Of a stretch of 52,393 nucleotides of DNA, positions 40,247 to 47,756 are shown piece by piece (the stretch's first letter is position 1; every line of letters begins with the position of its first letter). The translations under genes and the position numbers were made by a program. The notes under the pieces were generated by a model that saw only the letters and a program-made list of their open reading frames with translations, ran no database searches and was not told the origin of the DNA. Origin of the DNA: an uncultured Prevotella sp. (GTDB lineage: Bacteria > Bacteroidota > Bacteroidia > Bacteroidales > Bacteroidaceae); assembly GCA_900554695.1 (NCBI GenBank), contig USHV01000020.1, forward strand, positions 1 through 52,393, read 5' to 3'.

Positions 40247-41845
40247 TTATTTCTTCAATACTTTAACTGTTTTGCCGTCGGCCTGACGGATGATGTAAAG
40301 ACCTTTCTGTGACATGTTGTCAACGCGCTGTCCGTTTACGTTATAGATGGCAGCATTGCCTTTACCTGTGGTTGTCACAACCTTGTTGATGCCTGTTGTT
40401 GTAGCACCTGCGATATTGAGAGTATATACGTTTGTAGTCTGGAGGTCGTTAGATGTTACTGTTATTGTAACCTTAACGCCGCCTTCTGCATCCTCAACGC
40501 TCTTTGTAACATAAGCTCCCTGACCGTCTGAAACAGCCTCTATGTTGTCAACGCTGATTGCACCTTCGGCTGTGAGGTCGTAGCTGAACACGTCTTTGTT
40601 GAAGCCTTCAACGTTTTCGCCATTTACTTTCAGCGAAGTGAGCTTTGAGTTGTAAACAAGTGAGAAGTCATCGATGAAGAGAACGTCAGGATTGTCGGCC
40701 GATGAACTTGCCACACCCGGCTGTGCGTTGGTTGACAGAGTAACAAGTATGGCTTTTGTCTCAGCGTTGTTTGCTGCGAAAGAAGCGTAATCGAACGGAA
40801 CGGTTATTTCCTGCCACTCGAAGTTGTTTGTCTCAATCTTGTCGTTCTTTGCCTTTGCAACTACGTTGGTATAGTTCTTGTTGTCCTCAGGGTCCTGATA
40901 GTATGTACCATCGGTGATGATTGCGCTGATGGTTGCGTATGGGTAAGTTGTATTTACCTCTCCCTGCTGATATTTCACCCAAACCTTGAGTGCGTCGGGC
41001 TGGCCGTTCAGCAGTGTGTAGAAAGGATCGCCGTTGCCGTCAACAGCTTCGTTGGTCAGATCGAGGAATGAGTTGTTGCCGGTATCTGTTGCCGTTGCCG
41101 AACCGGCTTTGAGCTGACCGGTTGTTATTGTACCGTTTGCAGGTACTTTTATTATACCCATAAAGCTTACAATGCCAGATGTGAGCTTTACACTCTTTGT
41201 TCCGGTTGAGCCTGGACGTACATCGTCAGAAATGAATGTGTGAGGAGTACCACTTACCATTGATGAAAATGTTCCGGTGCTGCTCATGAATGAATGCCAT
41301 GCGTTAGGCTCGTCGCTTTCGTTTTTGCCGGAAGTAGCTTTGTGGAAGAGTTCGAATTCAGAGTTTGTTATCTGATATCCACCGTTTCCAAATACAACTT
41401 TGATATCCATTCCTGAAAAGTTGATGTTGATTACGGTGTAGAACTTATCGCCGCGTATTTCACCAACCATGTTCACTGGTATAAGATCTCCCGTTGCGGA
41501 GAGTATCGGTCCCATCCACTGGCCGGCGAAGTTAGGATCGTCACCTTCAGCTATCTTTATTTCCTGATTTGTCTTAAGAGTTGTCACCTCGCCGTTGGCG
41601 GTTGCACTGACATTCTCAAGTACGATGGTTCCTACAGGAAGATATTCGCCTCCCATAGATAAAACAAAGTTTTTCAGGCTTAGGGTATAGCCACTTTCAC
41701 CTTTGTCTTCGATAGAGATCGTGTTCTCTGTTGGAGTTGTCTGTGTTCCGTCGATGCTGACAGTCATCACGTCTTTGTAGTCAGTTGCCATTGATGGTAT
41801 GGCAAAAGCAGCCAGAACCAGTAATGAAGTAAAAATCTTTTTCAT
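40247..41845 (-). CDS. Secreted calycin-like/PCMD protein with T9SS sorting domain
   Basis: 532 aa. Signal peptide MKKIFTSLLVLAAFAIPSMA. Residues about 20-155 resemble the Bacteroidota calycin-like lipoprotein domain (SLKNFVLSMGGEYLPVGTIVLENV, NFAGQWMGPILSATGDLIPV). About 165-415 matches PCMD (NAWHSFMSSTGTFSS, FMGIIKVPAN, DALKVWVKYQQGE, DVLFIDDFSLVYNS). About 420-480 is a short beta domain (LTSLKVNGENVEGFNKDVFSYDL). The last ~45 residues are a T9SS sorting domain (IYNVNGQRVDNMSQKGLYII). It should be exported and surface-attached, perhaps binding glycan or lipid; no enzyme motif is seen. Third gene of its operon. Confidence 0.75.
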   Translation of the reverse strand: MKKIFTSLLVLAAFAIPSMATDYKDVMTVSIDGTQTTPTENTISIEDKGESGYTLSLKNFVLSMGGEYLPVGTIVLENVSATANGEVTTLKTNQEIKIAEGDDPNFAGQWMGPILSATGDLIPVNMVGEIRGDKFYTVININFSGMDIKVVFGNGGYQITNSEFELFHKATSGKNESDEPNAWHSFMSSTGTFSSMVSGTPHTFISDDVRPGSTGTKSVKLTSGIVSFMGIIKVPANGTITTGQLKAGSATATDTGNNSFLDLTNEAVDGNGDPFYTLLNGQPDALKVWVKYQQGEVNTTYPYATISAIITDGTYYQDPEDNKNYTNVVAKAKNDKIETNNFEWQEITVPFDYASFAANNAETKAILVTLSTNAQPGVASSSADNPDVLFIDDFSLVYNSKLTSLKVNGENVEGFNKDVFSYDLTAEGAISVDNIEAVSDGQGAYVTKSVEDAEGGVKVTITVTSNDLQTTNVYTLNIAGATTTGINKVVTTTGKGNAAIYNVNGQRVDNMSQKGLYIIRQADGKTVKVLKK

Positions 41846-41883
41846 CGTTTAAACTTTAATAGTGCTTTAAATTTTATGTAGTT

Positions 41884-42651
41884 TTAATGTAGTTTGTATG
41901 TTAAACCTATTGTTCCGTATATTGGATAAAGAGTTTGTTCTATGGTGTTGAAATCTTTTTTGAATAGTCCGGACAGTCCCCATGACATGTCTATGTAAGC
42001 TCCGAACTGGCGTGAGAAATACCAGTCGGCACCAACGTCAACACCGAACTGCCACTTGCGCATGCTGTCGGAGAAATCGTATGTGCCTCGTGATGCTTCG
42101 TCGGTTCCCAAGTCTATTTTATCTCCCGTGGGGTCGCCTACACGCAGATAACCGTCGTAAGCGTAGCCTTCAAACTTATTTGACAGAAGATAAGAGAAAT
42201 AAGGACCGAGCTTGAGTCTTACTTTGCTGCTGACATCATAAGTTGCCTGCAAAGGAAGTGTTACCATCCATTCCTCCACTCTTGTTACTACCTGGCCTGT
42301 GAACACACCTTTCAGCGATTCGCTGCCCTGGCGCATCTCCATCTTGTAGTTCTTCACACGGGCGTCGGTGTTCATACCTTTATTCTCTATGTGGAATCCT
42401 CCCATCATTCCCCATCGGTTTCCAAGTGGTTTGTAGGCATCAAGTCCGATGGTGGTATTCACTTTGATGGTGAATTTTGAAAGACTCCTGATAGTGGCAG
42501 GCATGCCGATCGGTGCCGTTCCTCCGAGGTTATAGCCCAACCGTCCATAATAAATGAGGTTATCGAAGATGTTTCCACAGTGGCCGTAAGTGACACCTGC
42601 CATTAGCAGAAGCATCGTAAGAGTCTGTCTCAGAATGTATTTCTTGTTCAT
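41884..42651 (-). CDS. Outer-membrane beta-barrel protein, PorT/OmpW-like
   Basis: 255 aa with an N-terminal signal sequence (LTMLLLMAGVTYGHCG). The rest shows alternating-residue beta strands with aromatic girdles (YYGRLGYNLGG, WGMMGGFHIENKG, VRLKLGPYFSYLL, WQFGVDVGADWYF, GAYIDMSWGLSGLF) ending in a strand GTIGLTYKLH. This matches the small 8-10-strand barrel group common in Bacteroidota. It sits between two PCMD-domain genes (16 bp after one, 38 bp before the other), suggesting a joint outer-membrane assembly. No transport function can be read from sequence. Confidence 0.75.
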   Translation of the reverse strand: MNKKYILRQTLTMLLLMAGVTYGHCGNIFDNLIYYGRLGYNLGGTAPIGMPATIRSLSKFTIKVNTTIGLDAYKPLGNRWGMMGGFHIENKGMNTDARVKNYKMEMRQGSESLKGVFTGQVVTRVEEWMVTLPLQATYDVSSKVRLKLGPYFSYLLSNKFEGYAYDGYLRVGDPTGDKIDLGTDEASRGTYDFSDSMRKWQFGVDVGADWYFSRQFGAYIDMSWGLSGLFKKDFNTIEQTLYPIYGTIGLTYKLH

Positions 42652-42667
42652 AATCCCGTCTATTTTA

Positions 42668-43828
42668 TCATTCTGTTGTTTCGCAAATGATTCTCACTTT
42701 GTCAATCATCATGGTGCTGCCTATTGCTCCTTCGAAGTCAGCGCCTCCAATACTTGATGTGAACACCACAGCCATGTTGTAACCGTAGTTGTCGAGCAGA
42801 GTCTGGTCTATGTCAGTAAGATAATTGAAATCCAAATCAAATTCAGTCCAATTATCCGTATTTTCCACTTTGTCGATGCGTGCTATTGCAACTATCTGCG
42901 GGCTTGTTAGCACATTGTCTCCATAGAGTACTACTGCGTTTCCCTGGTCATCGGTGTTGCGGTAGAGCACGGCGTATATGTCGCCTGTGTCAGTCTTGCC
43001 TTCGACCGGTTTTCCTTTCTTGTCCTGATAAGTTTCTCCAGGCTTATACTTGTAATATCCTGTGAACTTGATAGGCTTCTTTGCAGTGGTGTATTTCAGT
43101 CCGAACATTGTTGCCTTCATTGTCTGTCCCGGAGTAAGGGCAACTGTTGCGTTGAATCGTCCGATGAAAAGGTTGCCGGCAGCTATGCGCATATCTTTCA
43201 GCGCACCGAACGGACCTGTGTCTGATGTGGTCAGTTTTACAGCCGAGCCATCCAGTCCGCTCACTAAAGGCGTGGTAGGATAGTCCTCCGGCTTTGCAGT
43301 GGAACGGCTGATGGCAAATCCAGGATTACCTGTCGCCCAGTTGTTGGCATCGGTTCCGTCGGGATTGAGGTCGCTCCAAAAATAATATTTCTTTGTCGAG
43401 TTAAGGGCATATCTCTCGAAGTCGTAATAGATAGTGTCGCTGACGGTGCGGGTCTGTACTGTTACGGACACGTTGTATTCGCGGCTCCATTGTCCATCCT
43501 CTGATGTGACCTTGTATTTCACTGGGCCGTTGGAGAAATCGTGCACAGATCCGTTGGCGGGTTCAATCGTAGCACCGTCTGTTATTCTGAATATTGGCGC
43601 AATGGCTGTCAGATCTGTCTCTTTTCTCACTTTGAAGTCAATGTTATGCTCAGTATACAGCACTTTTATCAATGAGTCTGACACATTGAAAAACATTTTC
43701 TCCGGATTGTCTGCATGAATATATGCCTCCTCAATGTCGCATTCCGCGTTTAGTGGCTCGTCTTTAAAACACGACGAAAGCATCCCACAGCATACGACAG
43801 AAAACAATAAAATGTATGGGCTTCTCAT
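42668..43828 (-). CDS. PCMD-domain surface lipoprotein
   Basis: 386 aa. A lipobox LSSC puts the lipidated Cys at residue 20 (MRSPYILLFSVVCCGMLSSC); the following FKDEP is compatible with surface export in Bacteroidota. Residues about 30-125 form an Ig/DUF4971-like beta domain (ATIEPANGSVHDFSNGPVKYKVTSEDG). About 130-386 is the PCMD domain: YFWSDLNPDGTDANNWATGN, GRFNATVALTPG, KPIKFTGYYKYKPGETY, MMIDKVRIICE. The layout resembles PCMD lipoproteins that sit beside glycan-use genes. It is first in the operon with the barrel and calycin-like genes, and divergent from dapB. Confidence 0.8.
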   Translation of the reverse strand: MRSPYILLFSVVCCGMLSSCFKDEPLNAECDIEEAYIHADNPEKMFFNVSDSLIKVLYTEHNIDFKVRKETDLTAIAPIFRITDGATIEPANGSVHDFSNGPVKYKVTSEDGQWSREYNVSVTVQTRTVSDTIYYDFERYALNSTKKYYFWSDLNPDGTDANNWATGNPGFAISRSTAKPEDYPTTPLVSGLDGSAVKLTTSDTGPFGALKDMRIAAGNLFIGRFNATVALTPGQTMKATMFGLKYTTAKKPIKFTGYYKYKPGETYQDKKGKPVEGKTDTGDIYAVLYRNTDDQGNAVVLYGDNVLTSPQIVAIARIDKVENTDNWTEFDLDFNYLTDIDQTLLDNYGYNMAVVFTSSIGGADFEGAIGSTMMIDKVRIICETTE

Positions 43829-43852
43829 TAATTATAATTAAAAAAACGGTGT

Positions 43853-43884
43853 AAAGGTAAGAAAAAAACTCATTCCGGCCAAAA
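43853..43884 (-). promoter_or_regulatory. Promoter of the PCMD lipoprotein operon
   Basis: Minus strand TTTTGG (43879-43884), then 18 bases, then TACCTTTA (43853-43860), one base off the -7 consensus; 25 bases from the ATG. Confidence 0.45.
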
Positions 43885-43929
43885 GTTTTTATAAAATATG
43901 GCTACTTTTTGCTTATATATCCTAATAAA

Positions 43930-43945
43930 TGTCACGAATGTGACA
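43930..43945. promoter_or_regulatory. TGTCAC-N4-GTGACA palindrome at the dapB promoter
   Basis: A perfect 6-4-6 inverted repeat covering the -33 position of dapB and lying between dapB and the divergent lipoprotein operon. Probably an operator for an unidentified regulator. Confidence 0.5.
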
Positions 43946-43954
43946 AATAATTAA

Positions 43955-43962
43955 TAACTTTG
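43955..43962 (+). promoter_or_regulatory. -7 box of dapB
   Basis: TAACTTTG, exact TAnnTTTG, 23 bases before the ATG at 43985. The TTTG normally at -33 is replaced by the palindrome at 43930-43945. Confidence 0.6.
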
Positions 43963-43984
43963 CGCAACTATTATTTTTATTATT

Positions 43985-44740
43985 ATGAACATAGCATTGA
44001 TAGGCTACGGCAAGATGGGACACATGGTTGAGACCATCGCAAAGGCACGTGGCCACCGTATAGTGAGCATTATCGATGTAGACAACACCGATGATTTCGA
44101 CAGCGAGGCATTCGCTTCGGCTGATGTGGCAATAGAGTTTACAAACCCGACAGCAGCTTATGGCAACTATCTCAGGGCTTTCAAGCATAACGTGAAAGTT
44201 GTGAGCGGTTCTACAGGATGGATGAAAGAACATGGCGACGACGTGCGCCGCATGTGCACCGAAGGCGGTCAGACGCTGTTCTGGGCAAGCAATTTCTCAG
44301 TCGGAGTAGCCATATTCTCTGCCGTGAACAGATATCTGGCACGCATAATGAACAATTTTCCGCAGTATGATGTCCACATGAGCGAGACACATCACGTACA
44401 CAAACTCGACGCACCGTCGGGCACAGCCATCACTCTTGCCGAGGATATAATAGACAATCTCGACCGCAAGAAGGACTGGACAAAGGGCCATCAGCTCCAC
44501 GCCGACGGCACCGAGAGCGGTTCCAACGACGTAGATTCTTCTCTGCTTGCCATCGAGAGCCTGCGCCGCGACGAGGTTCCGGGCATACACTCAGTGGTAT
44601 ATGACAGCCCTGCCGACTGCATCACAATCACCCACGACGCCCATTCGCGTGAGGGATTTGCCCTTGGTGCTGTCCTCGCAGCCGAATACACAAAGGATCA
44701 CACCGGTCTGCTCACCACCGCCGACCTGTTCAAATTCTGA
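43985..44740 (+). CDS. dapB: 4-hydroxy-tetrahydrodipicolinate reductase
   Basis: 251 aa. The N-terminal Rossmann fold opens MNIALIGYGKMGHMVE (NAD(P)H binding). Then come ADVAIEFTNPTAA, VVSGSTGWMKE, FWASNFSVGVAIF and the catalytic/substrate motif SETHHVHKLDAPSGTAITLAE (His-His and the Lys of the K-x-DAPSGTA loop). The C-terminal part has PGIHSVVYDSPADCITITHDAHSREGFALGAVLAAEY. It makes tetrahydrodipicolinate for lysine and meso-diaminopimelate, hence for peptidoglycan. Followed 66 bp later by the signal peptidase gene, a common Bacteroidales order. Confidence 0.94.
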   Translation: MNIALIGYGKMGHMVETIAKARGHRIVSIIDVDNTDDFDSEAFASADVAIEFTNPTAAYGNYLRAFKHNVKVVSGSTGWMKEHGDDVRRMCTEGGQTLFWASNFSVGVAIFSAVNRYLARIMNNFPQYDVHMSETHHVHKLDAPSGTAITLAEDIIDNLDRKKDWTKGHQLHADGTESGSNDVDSSLLAIESLRRDEVPGIHSVVYDSPADCITITHDAHSREGFALGAVLAAEYTKDHTGLLTTADLFKF

Positions 44741-44806
44741 TAAAACAGCTTCGCCGGTATCATCCGGCTGCAATAATATCAATATCCAAAAAATACATCA
44801 GAAAAA

Positions 44807-46255
44807 ATGATTGATAAGGAAAAAGAAAGAAGAAACATGAAAGTACAGTGGGCAAAGTTCGCTGTCGTAGCCGTTCTCTACCTGCTCTTCCTCTATTGGG
44901 TGAGAAGTTGGTGGGGACTGATAGTGCTGCCCTTCATCTTCGATGTTTACATAACCAAAAAGATACGCTGGCAGTGGTGGCGTGATGCCGATCGTCCGGT
45001 GCGCTTCATCATGTCATGGGTCGATGCCCTTGTCTTTGCTCTTGTGGCTGTGTATTTCATCAATCTGTTCTTCTTCCAGAACTACGTCATCCCCTCAAGC
45101 TCGCTCGAAAAATCGCTTCTTACGGGCGACTATCTCTTTGTAAGCAAGATAAGCTACGGTCCGCGCAAGCCTAACACTCCGCTCACAATGCCTCTCACAC
45201 AGCACACTCTTCCCGTGTTCGACTGCAAGTCTTACATCGAGTGGCCGCAGTGGGGTTACGACCGTGCGCCGGGTCTCGGCAAGGTGAAGCTCAACGACAT
45301 TGTAGTATTCAACTATCCGGCAGGCGACTCGCTCTGCACCGCCGACCAGTGGAACACTCAGGATTTCTATCAGATTGTCTATTCATTCGGCCATCAGATA
45401 TATCAGGAGCAGTATCCCGAACCTGTTGATTACAGAAAACTCAACGCCGCCGACCGTCTGAAGTTCTTCGACGGAATATATGCCATCGGCCGCAGATACA
45501 TTGCCGAGAATCCGCAGATATACGGAGAAGTCATCTCACGCCCTGTCGATCGCCGCGAGAATTATGTAAAGCGCTGCGTCGGACTGCCGGGACAGACTTT
45601 GCAGATAAAGAACCGCATAGTGTATGTTGACGGTAAACCCAACAAGGAACCCGACAATGTGCAGTACACATACTACGTCAAGCTGAAAGCGTCGATGCCC
45701 GAAGACCTCATGGAAGAGCTCGGCATATCCATGGAAGACCTCATGAGTCTTAACGAGCGCGGTTATCTTCCGCTCACGTCACGTGCCGCACGCATATTGA
45801 AGTCGCGCCGCGACATTGTCGAGAGCATCACTCTCAACACCGACGCCACCACCGAGGACATCTATCCCCTCAACGGTGCTACGGGATGGACACGCGACAA
45901 CTACGGACCGATATGGATTCCGAAGAAGGGCGCGACCATCAAACTCACGCTCGACAACATAGCCATCTACGAGCGTCCTATCAGAGTGTATGAGGGTCAC
46001 GACCTGAAGATAAGCAACGGAAGCATATACATCGACGGTAAGTTGGCCAAGACATACACTTTCGCCATGGACTATTACTGGATGATGGGTGACAACCGTC
46101 ACAACTCGCTCGACTCACGCTACTGGGGCTTTGTGCCCGAGGATCACATCGTGGGCAAGCCGATATTCATCTGGTGGTCGAGCGATCCCGACCGTCATGG
46201 CTTCAGTGGCATACGTTGGAGTCGCCTGTTCCGTTTTGTAGATAACATAAAGTAA
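44807..46255 (+). CDS. lepB: Signal peptidase I
   Basis: 482 aa, longer than the enterobacterial enzyme but normal for Bacteroidales. The start could instead be ATG 44837 (MKVQWAKFAVVAVLYLLF). Two or three N-terminal membrane helices precede the catalytic domain. The Ser nucleophile is in VIPSSSLEKSLLTGDYLFV; the general-base Lys in RRENYVKRCVGLPGQTL; box D/E is YYWMMGDNRHNSLDSRYWGFVP. A large insertion of about 100 residues between the Lys motif and box E is typical of this lineage. It cleaves signal peptides on the periplasmic face and would process the secreted proteins in this window. Confidence 0.93.
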   Translation: MIDKEKERRNMKVQWAKFAVVAVLYLLFLYWVRSWWGLIVLPFIFDVYITKKIRWQWWRDADRPVRFIMSWVDALVFALVAVYFINLFFFQNYVIPSSSLEKSLLTGDYLFVSKISYGPRKPNTPLTMPLTQHTLPVFDCKSYIEWPQWGYDRAPGLGKVKLNDIVVFNYPAGDSLCTADQWNTQDFYQIVYSFGHQIYQEQYPEPVDYRKLNAADRLKFFDGIYAIGRRYIAENPQIYGEVISRPVDRRENYVKRCVGLPGQTLQIKNRIVYVDGKPNKEPDNVQYTYYVKLKASMPEDLMEELGISMEDLMSLNERGYLPLTSRAARILKSRRDIVESITLNTDATTEDIYPLNGATGWTRDNYGPIWIPKKGATIKLTLDNIAIYERPIRVYEGHDLKISNGSIYIDGKLAKTYTFAMDYYWMMGDNRHNSLDSRYWGFVPEDHIVGKPIFIWWSSDPDRHGFSGIRWSRLFRFVDNIK

Positions 46256-46274
46256 GGCTGCTACCTTCCCACAG

Positions 46275-46901
46275 ATGATGTCTGAAATGACGCAGGCTTT
46301 ACTTTCATCAGCATATTTCGGTCCGGTGCAGTGGTATCAGAAGCTGCACCGTTACGACCGCTGCTTCATCGAACGCTACGACAACTACATGAAGCAGACC
46401 TACCGCAACCGGTGCGTTATAGCCACAACTGCCGGTCCGCAGACGCTTACGGTCCCCATAGAACGCTATGAGGGCCGTAAGTGCCTTATGCGGGACATCC
46501 GCATAAGCGACCACGGCTCGTGGCGCCATCTACACTGGAACGCTCTCGTGTCGTCCTATGGCGAGAGTCCGTTTTTCGATTATTATGCCGACGACATACG
46601 CCCCTTCTTCGAGCGCCGATGGGATTTCTTGTTCGACTTCAACCTCGAGATAACCCACACCATCTGCTCGCTTCTCGACATACAACCCACCATCGAGCTC
46701 ACCGACGATTATCTCCGTGCCGACGCCATCGGCGCCGACGATTTCCGCGACGCCATACGTCCAAAGCATCCTCTGCCCGACGAGTCGTTCGAGCCGCGTC
46801 CTTATTATCAGGTGTATGCTCAGAAAAACGGTTTCCTGCACAATCTCAGCGTGTTGGACCTTCTGTTCAACGAAGGTCCGGAAGGCATTTTCCTTCTTTA
46901 A
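46275..46901 (+). CDS. WbqC-like family protein
   Basis: 208 aa; start at ATG 46275, or 46278/46287. The family signature is clear: LLSSAYFGPVQWYQKLHRYD near the start, NRCVIATTAGPQTLTVPIER, then MRDIRISDHGSWRHLHWNALVSSYGESPFFDYYADDI, and SVLDLLFNEGPEG at the end. WbqC-like proteins occur in O-antigen loci of some bacteria, and as a housekeeping-linked gene after lepB in Bacteroidales; their biochemical role is not settled. It lies 19 bp after lepB, so one transcript with dapB and lepB. Confidence 0.87.
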   Translation: MMSEMTQALLSSAYFGPVQWYQKLHRYDRCFIERYDNYMKQTYRNRCVIATTAGPQTLTVPIERYEGRKCLMRDIRISDHGSWRHLHWNALVSSYGESPFFDYYADDIRPFFERRWDFLFDFNLEITHTICSLLDIQPTIELTDDYLRADAIGADDFRDAIRPKHPLPDESFEPRPYYQVYAQKNGFLHNLSVLDLLFNEGPEGIFLL

Positions 46902-47041
46902 TGCACATTTCCGCGACGTTTTGTTTTTTTACGTATTGATAAGTGCAAAATCAATAATTGTTAAATAATACGTGAAATAAGGTTTGCTTTCAGATTATTA
47001 TATAACTTTACAAATAATTGAAAATCAAAAATCATTGCTAT

Positions 47042-47593
47042 ATGAAAATCAATTATCTGAAAGTATCTGCTGTCATGATGGCAGGATGCCTTGTGGCAAG
47101 CTCGTGTGTAGGAACATTCCAGCTCACTCACAGGCTGGCATTGTGGAACACAAAAGCCACCAATGAGAAGTTCCTGAATGAAATAATCTTCCTGTTCATC
47201 AGCCCCGCTTATGCCGTGTGCGGAGTCGTTGATGCGCTTGTTATTAATACAATAGAATTCTGGTCCGGCACTAATCCTCTCGCCAAGAACGAGGGCAAGA
47301 CGCAGACCATCATGGGCCAGGACGGCCGTTATTATGCCGTAACAACCCTCAAGGACGGATATGAGATAAAGAAACCCGACGGCGAGATATTGAAGTTCCT
47401 CTACGACAGCAAGAACGACTCGTGGTCGCAGGTGGTTGACGGCAAGACTACGGAGATATTCCGTTTCAACGAAGACGGCACCATACAGGCATCGCTGCCC
47501 GACGGTGGCAAGATAAACGTGAAGCCAGATGCTGCCGGCCTCTTCGAGGCGCGCATGGCGGTAAACGGTGCCAATCTCTGGGCTTTGAGATAA
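47042..47593 (+). CDS. DUF3332 family lipoprotein-like protein
   Basis: 183 aa from ATG 47042 (MKINYLKVSAVMMAGCLVASSC); an upstream in-frame ATG at 47018 looks spurious. The N-terminus is a signal sequence ending in a possible lipobox with Cys22. A hydrophobic segment follows at about 45-70 (IIFLFISPAYAVCGVVDALVIN), then the DUF3332 hallmark NTIEFWSGTNPLAKN. The C-terminal half is beta-rich (MGQDGRYYAVTTLKDGYEIKK, EIFRFNEDGTIQASLPDG). It is expected in the envelope. Function is unknown; homologues are common in Bacteroidales. It stands alone between terminators. Confidence 0.82.
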   Translation: MKINYLKVSAVMMAGCLVASSCVGTFQLTHRLALWNTKATNEKFLNEIIFLFISPAYAVCGVVDALVINTIEFWSGTNPLAKNEGKTQTIMGQDGRYYAVTTLKDGYEIKKPDGEILKFLYDSKNDSWSQVVDGKTTEIFRFNEDGTIQASLPDGGKINVKPDAAGLFEARMAVNGANLWALR

Positions 47594-47623
47594 ATATCAT
47601 CGGATCATAGGCTAATATACATA

Positions 47624-47676
47624 AAAAGGGCATATCTCCACGGCGTCTGTTGCTACGCCCGGCGATATGCCCTTTT
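47624..47676. terminator. Bidirectional terminator between DUF3332 and the helicase gene
   Basis: AAAAGGGCATATC (47624-47636) and GATATGCCCTTTT (47664-47676) form a perfect 13-bp stem with a 27-base loop that can fold further; A- and T-runs on the two sides suit both directions. Confidence 0.82.
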
Positions 47677-47756
47677 CGCTCTATTTTGTGCGCCGTGACG
47701 GCCTTTAGGCTCTTTCAGTGGGTTTGTATATGCCTGCCGTCTGTCGCGCGTTCACG

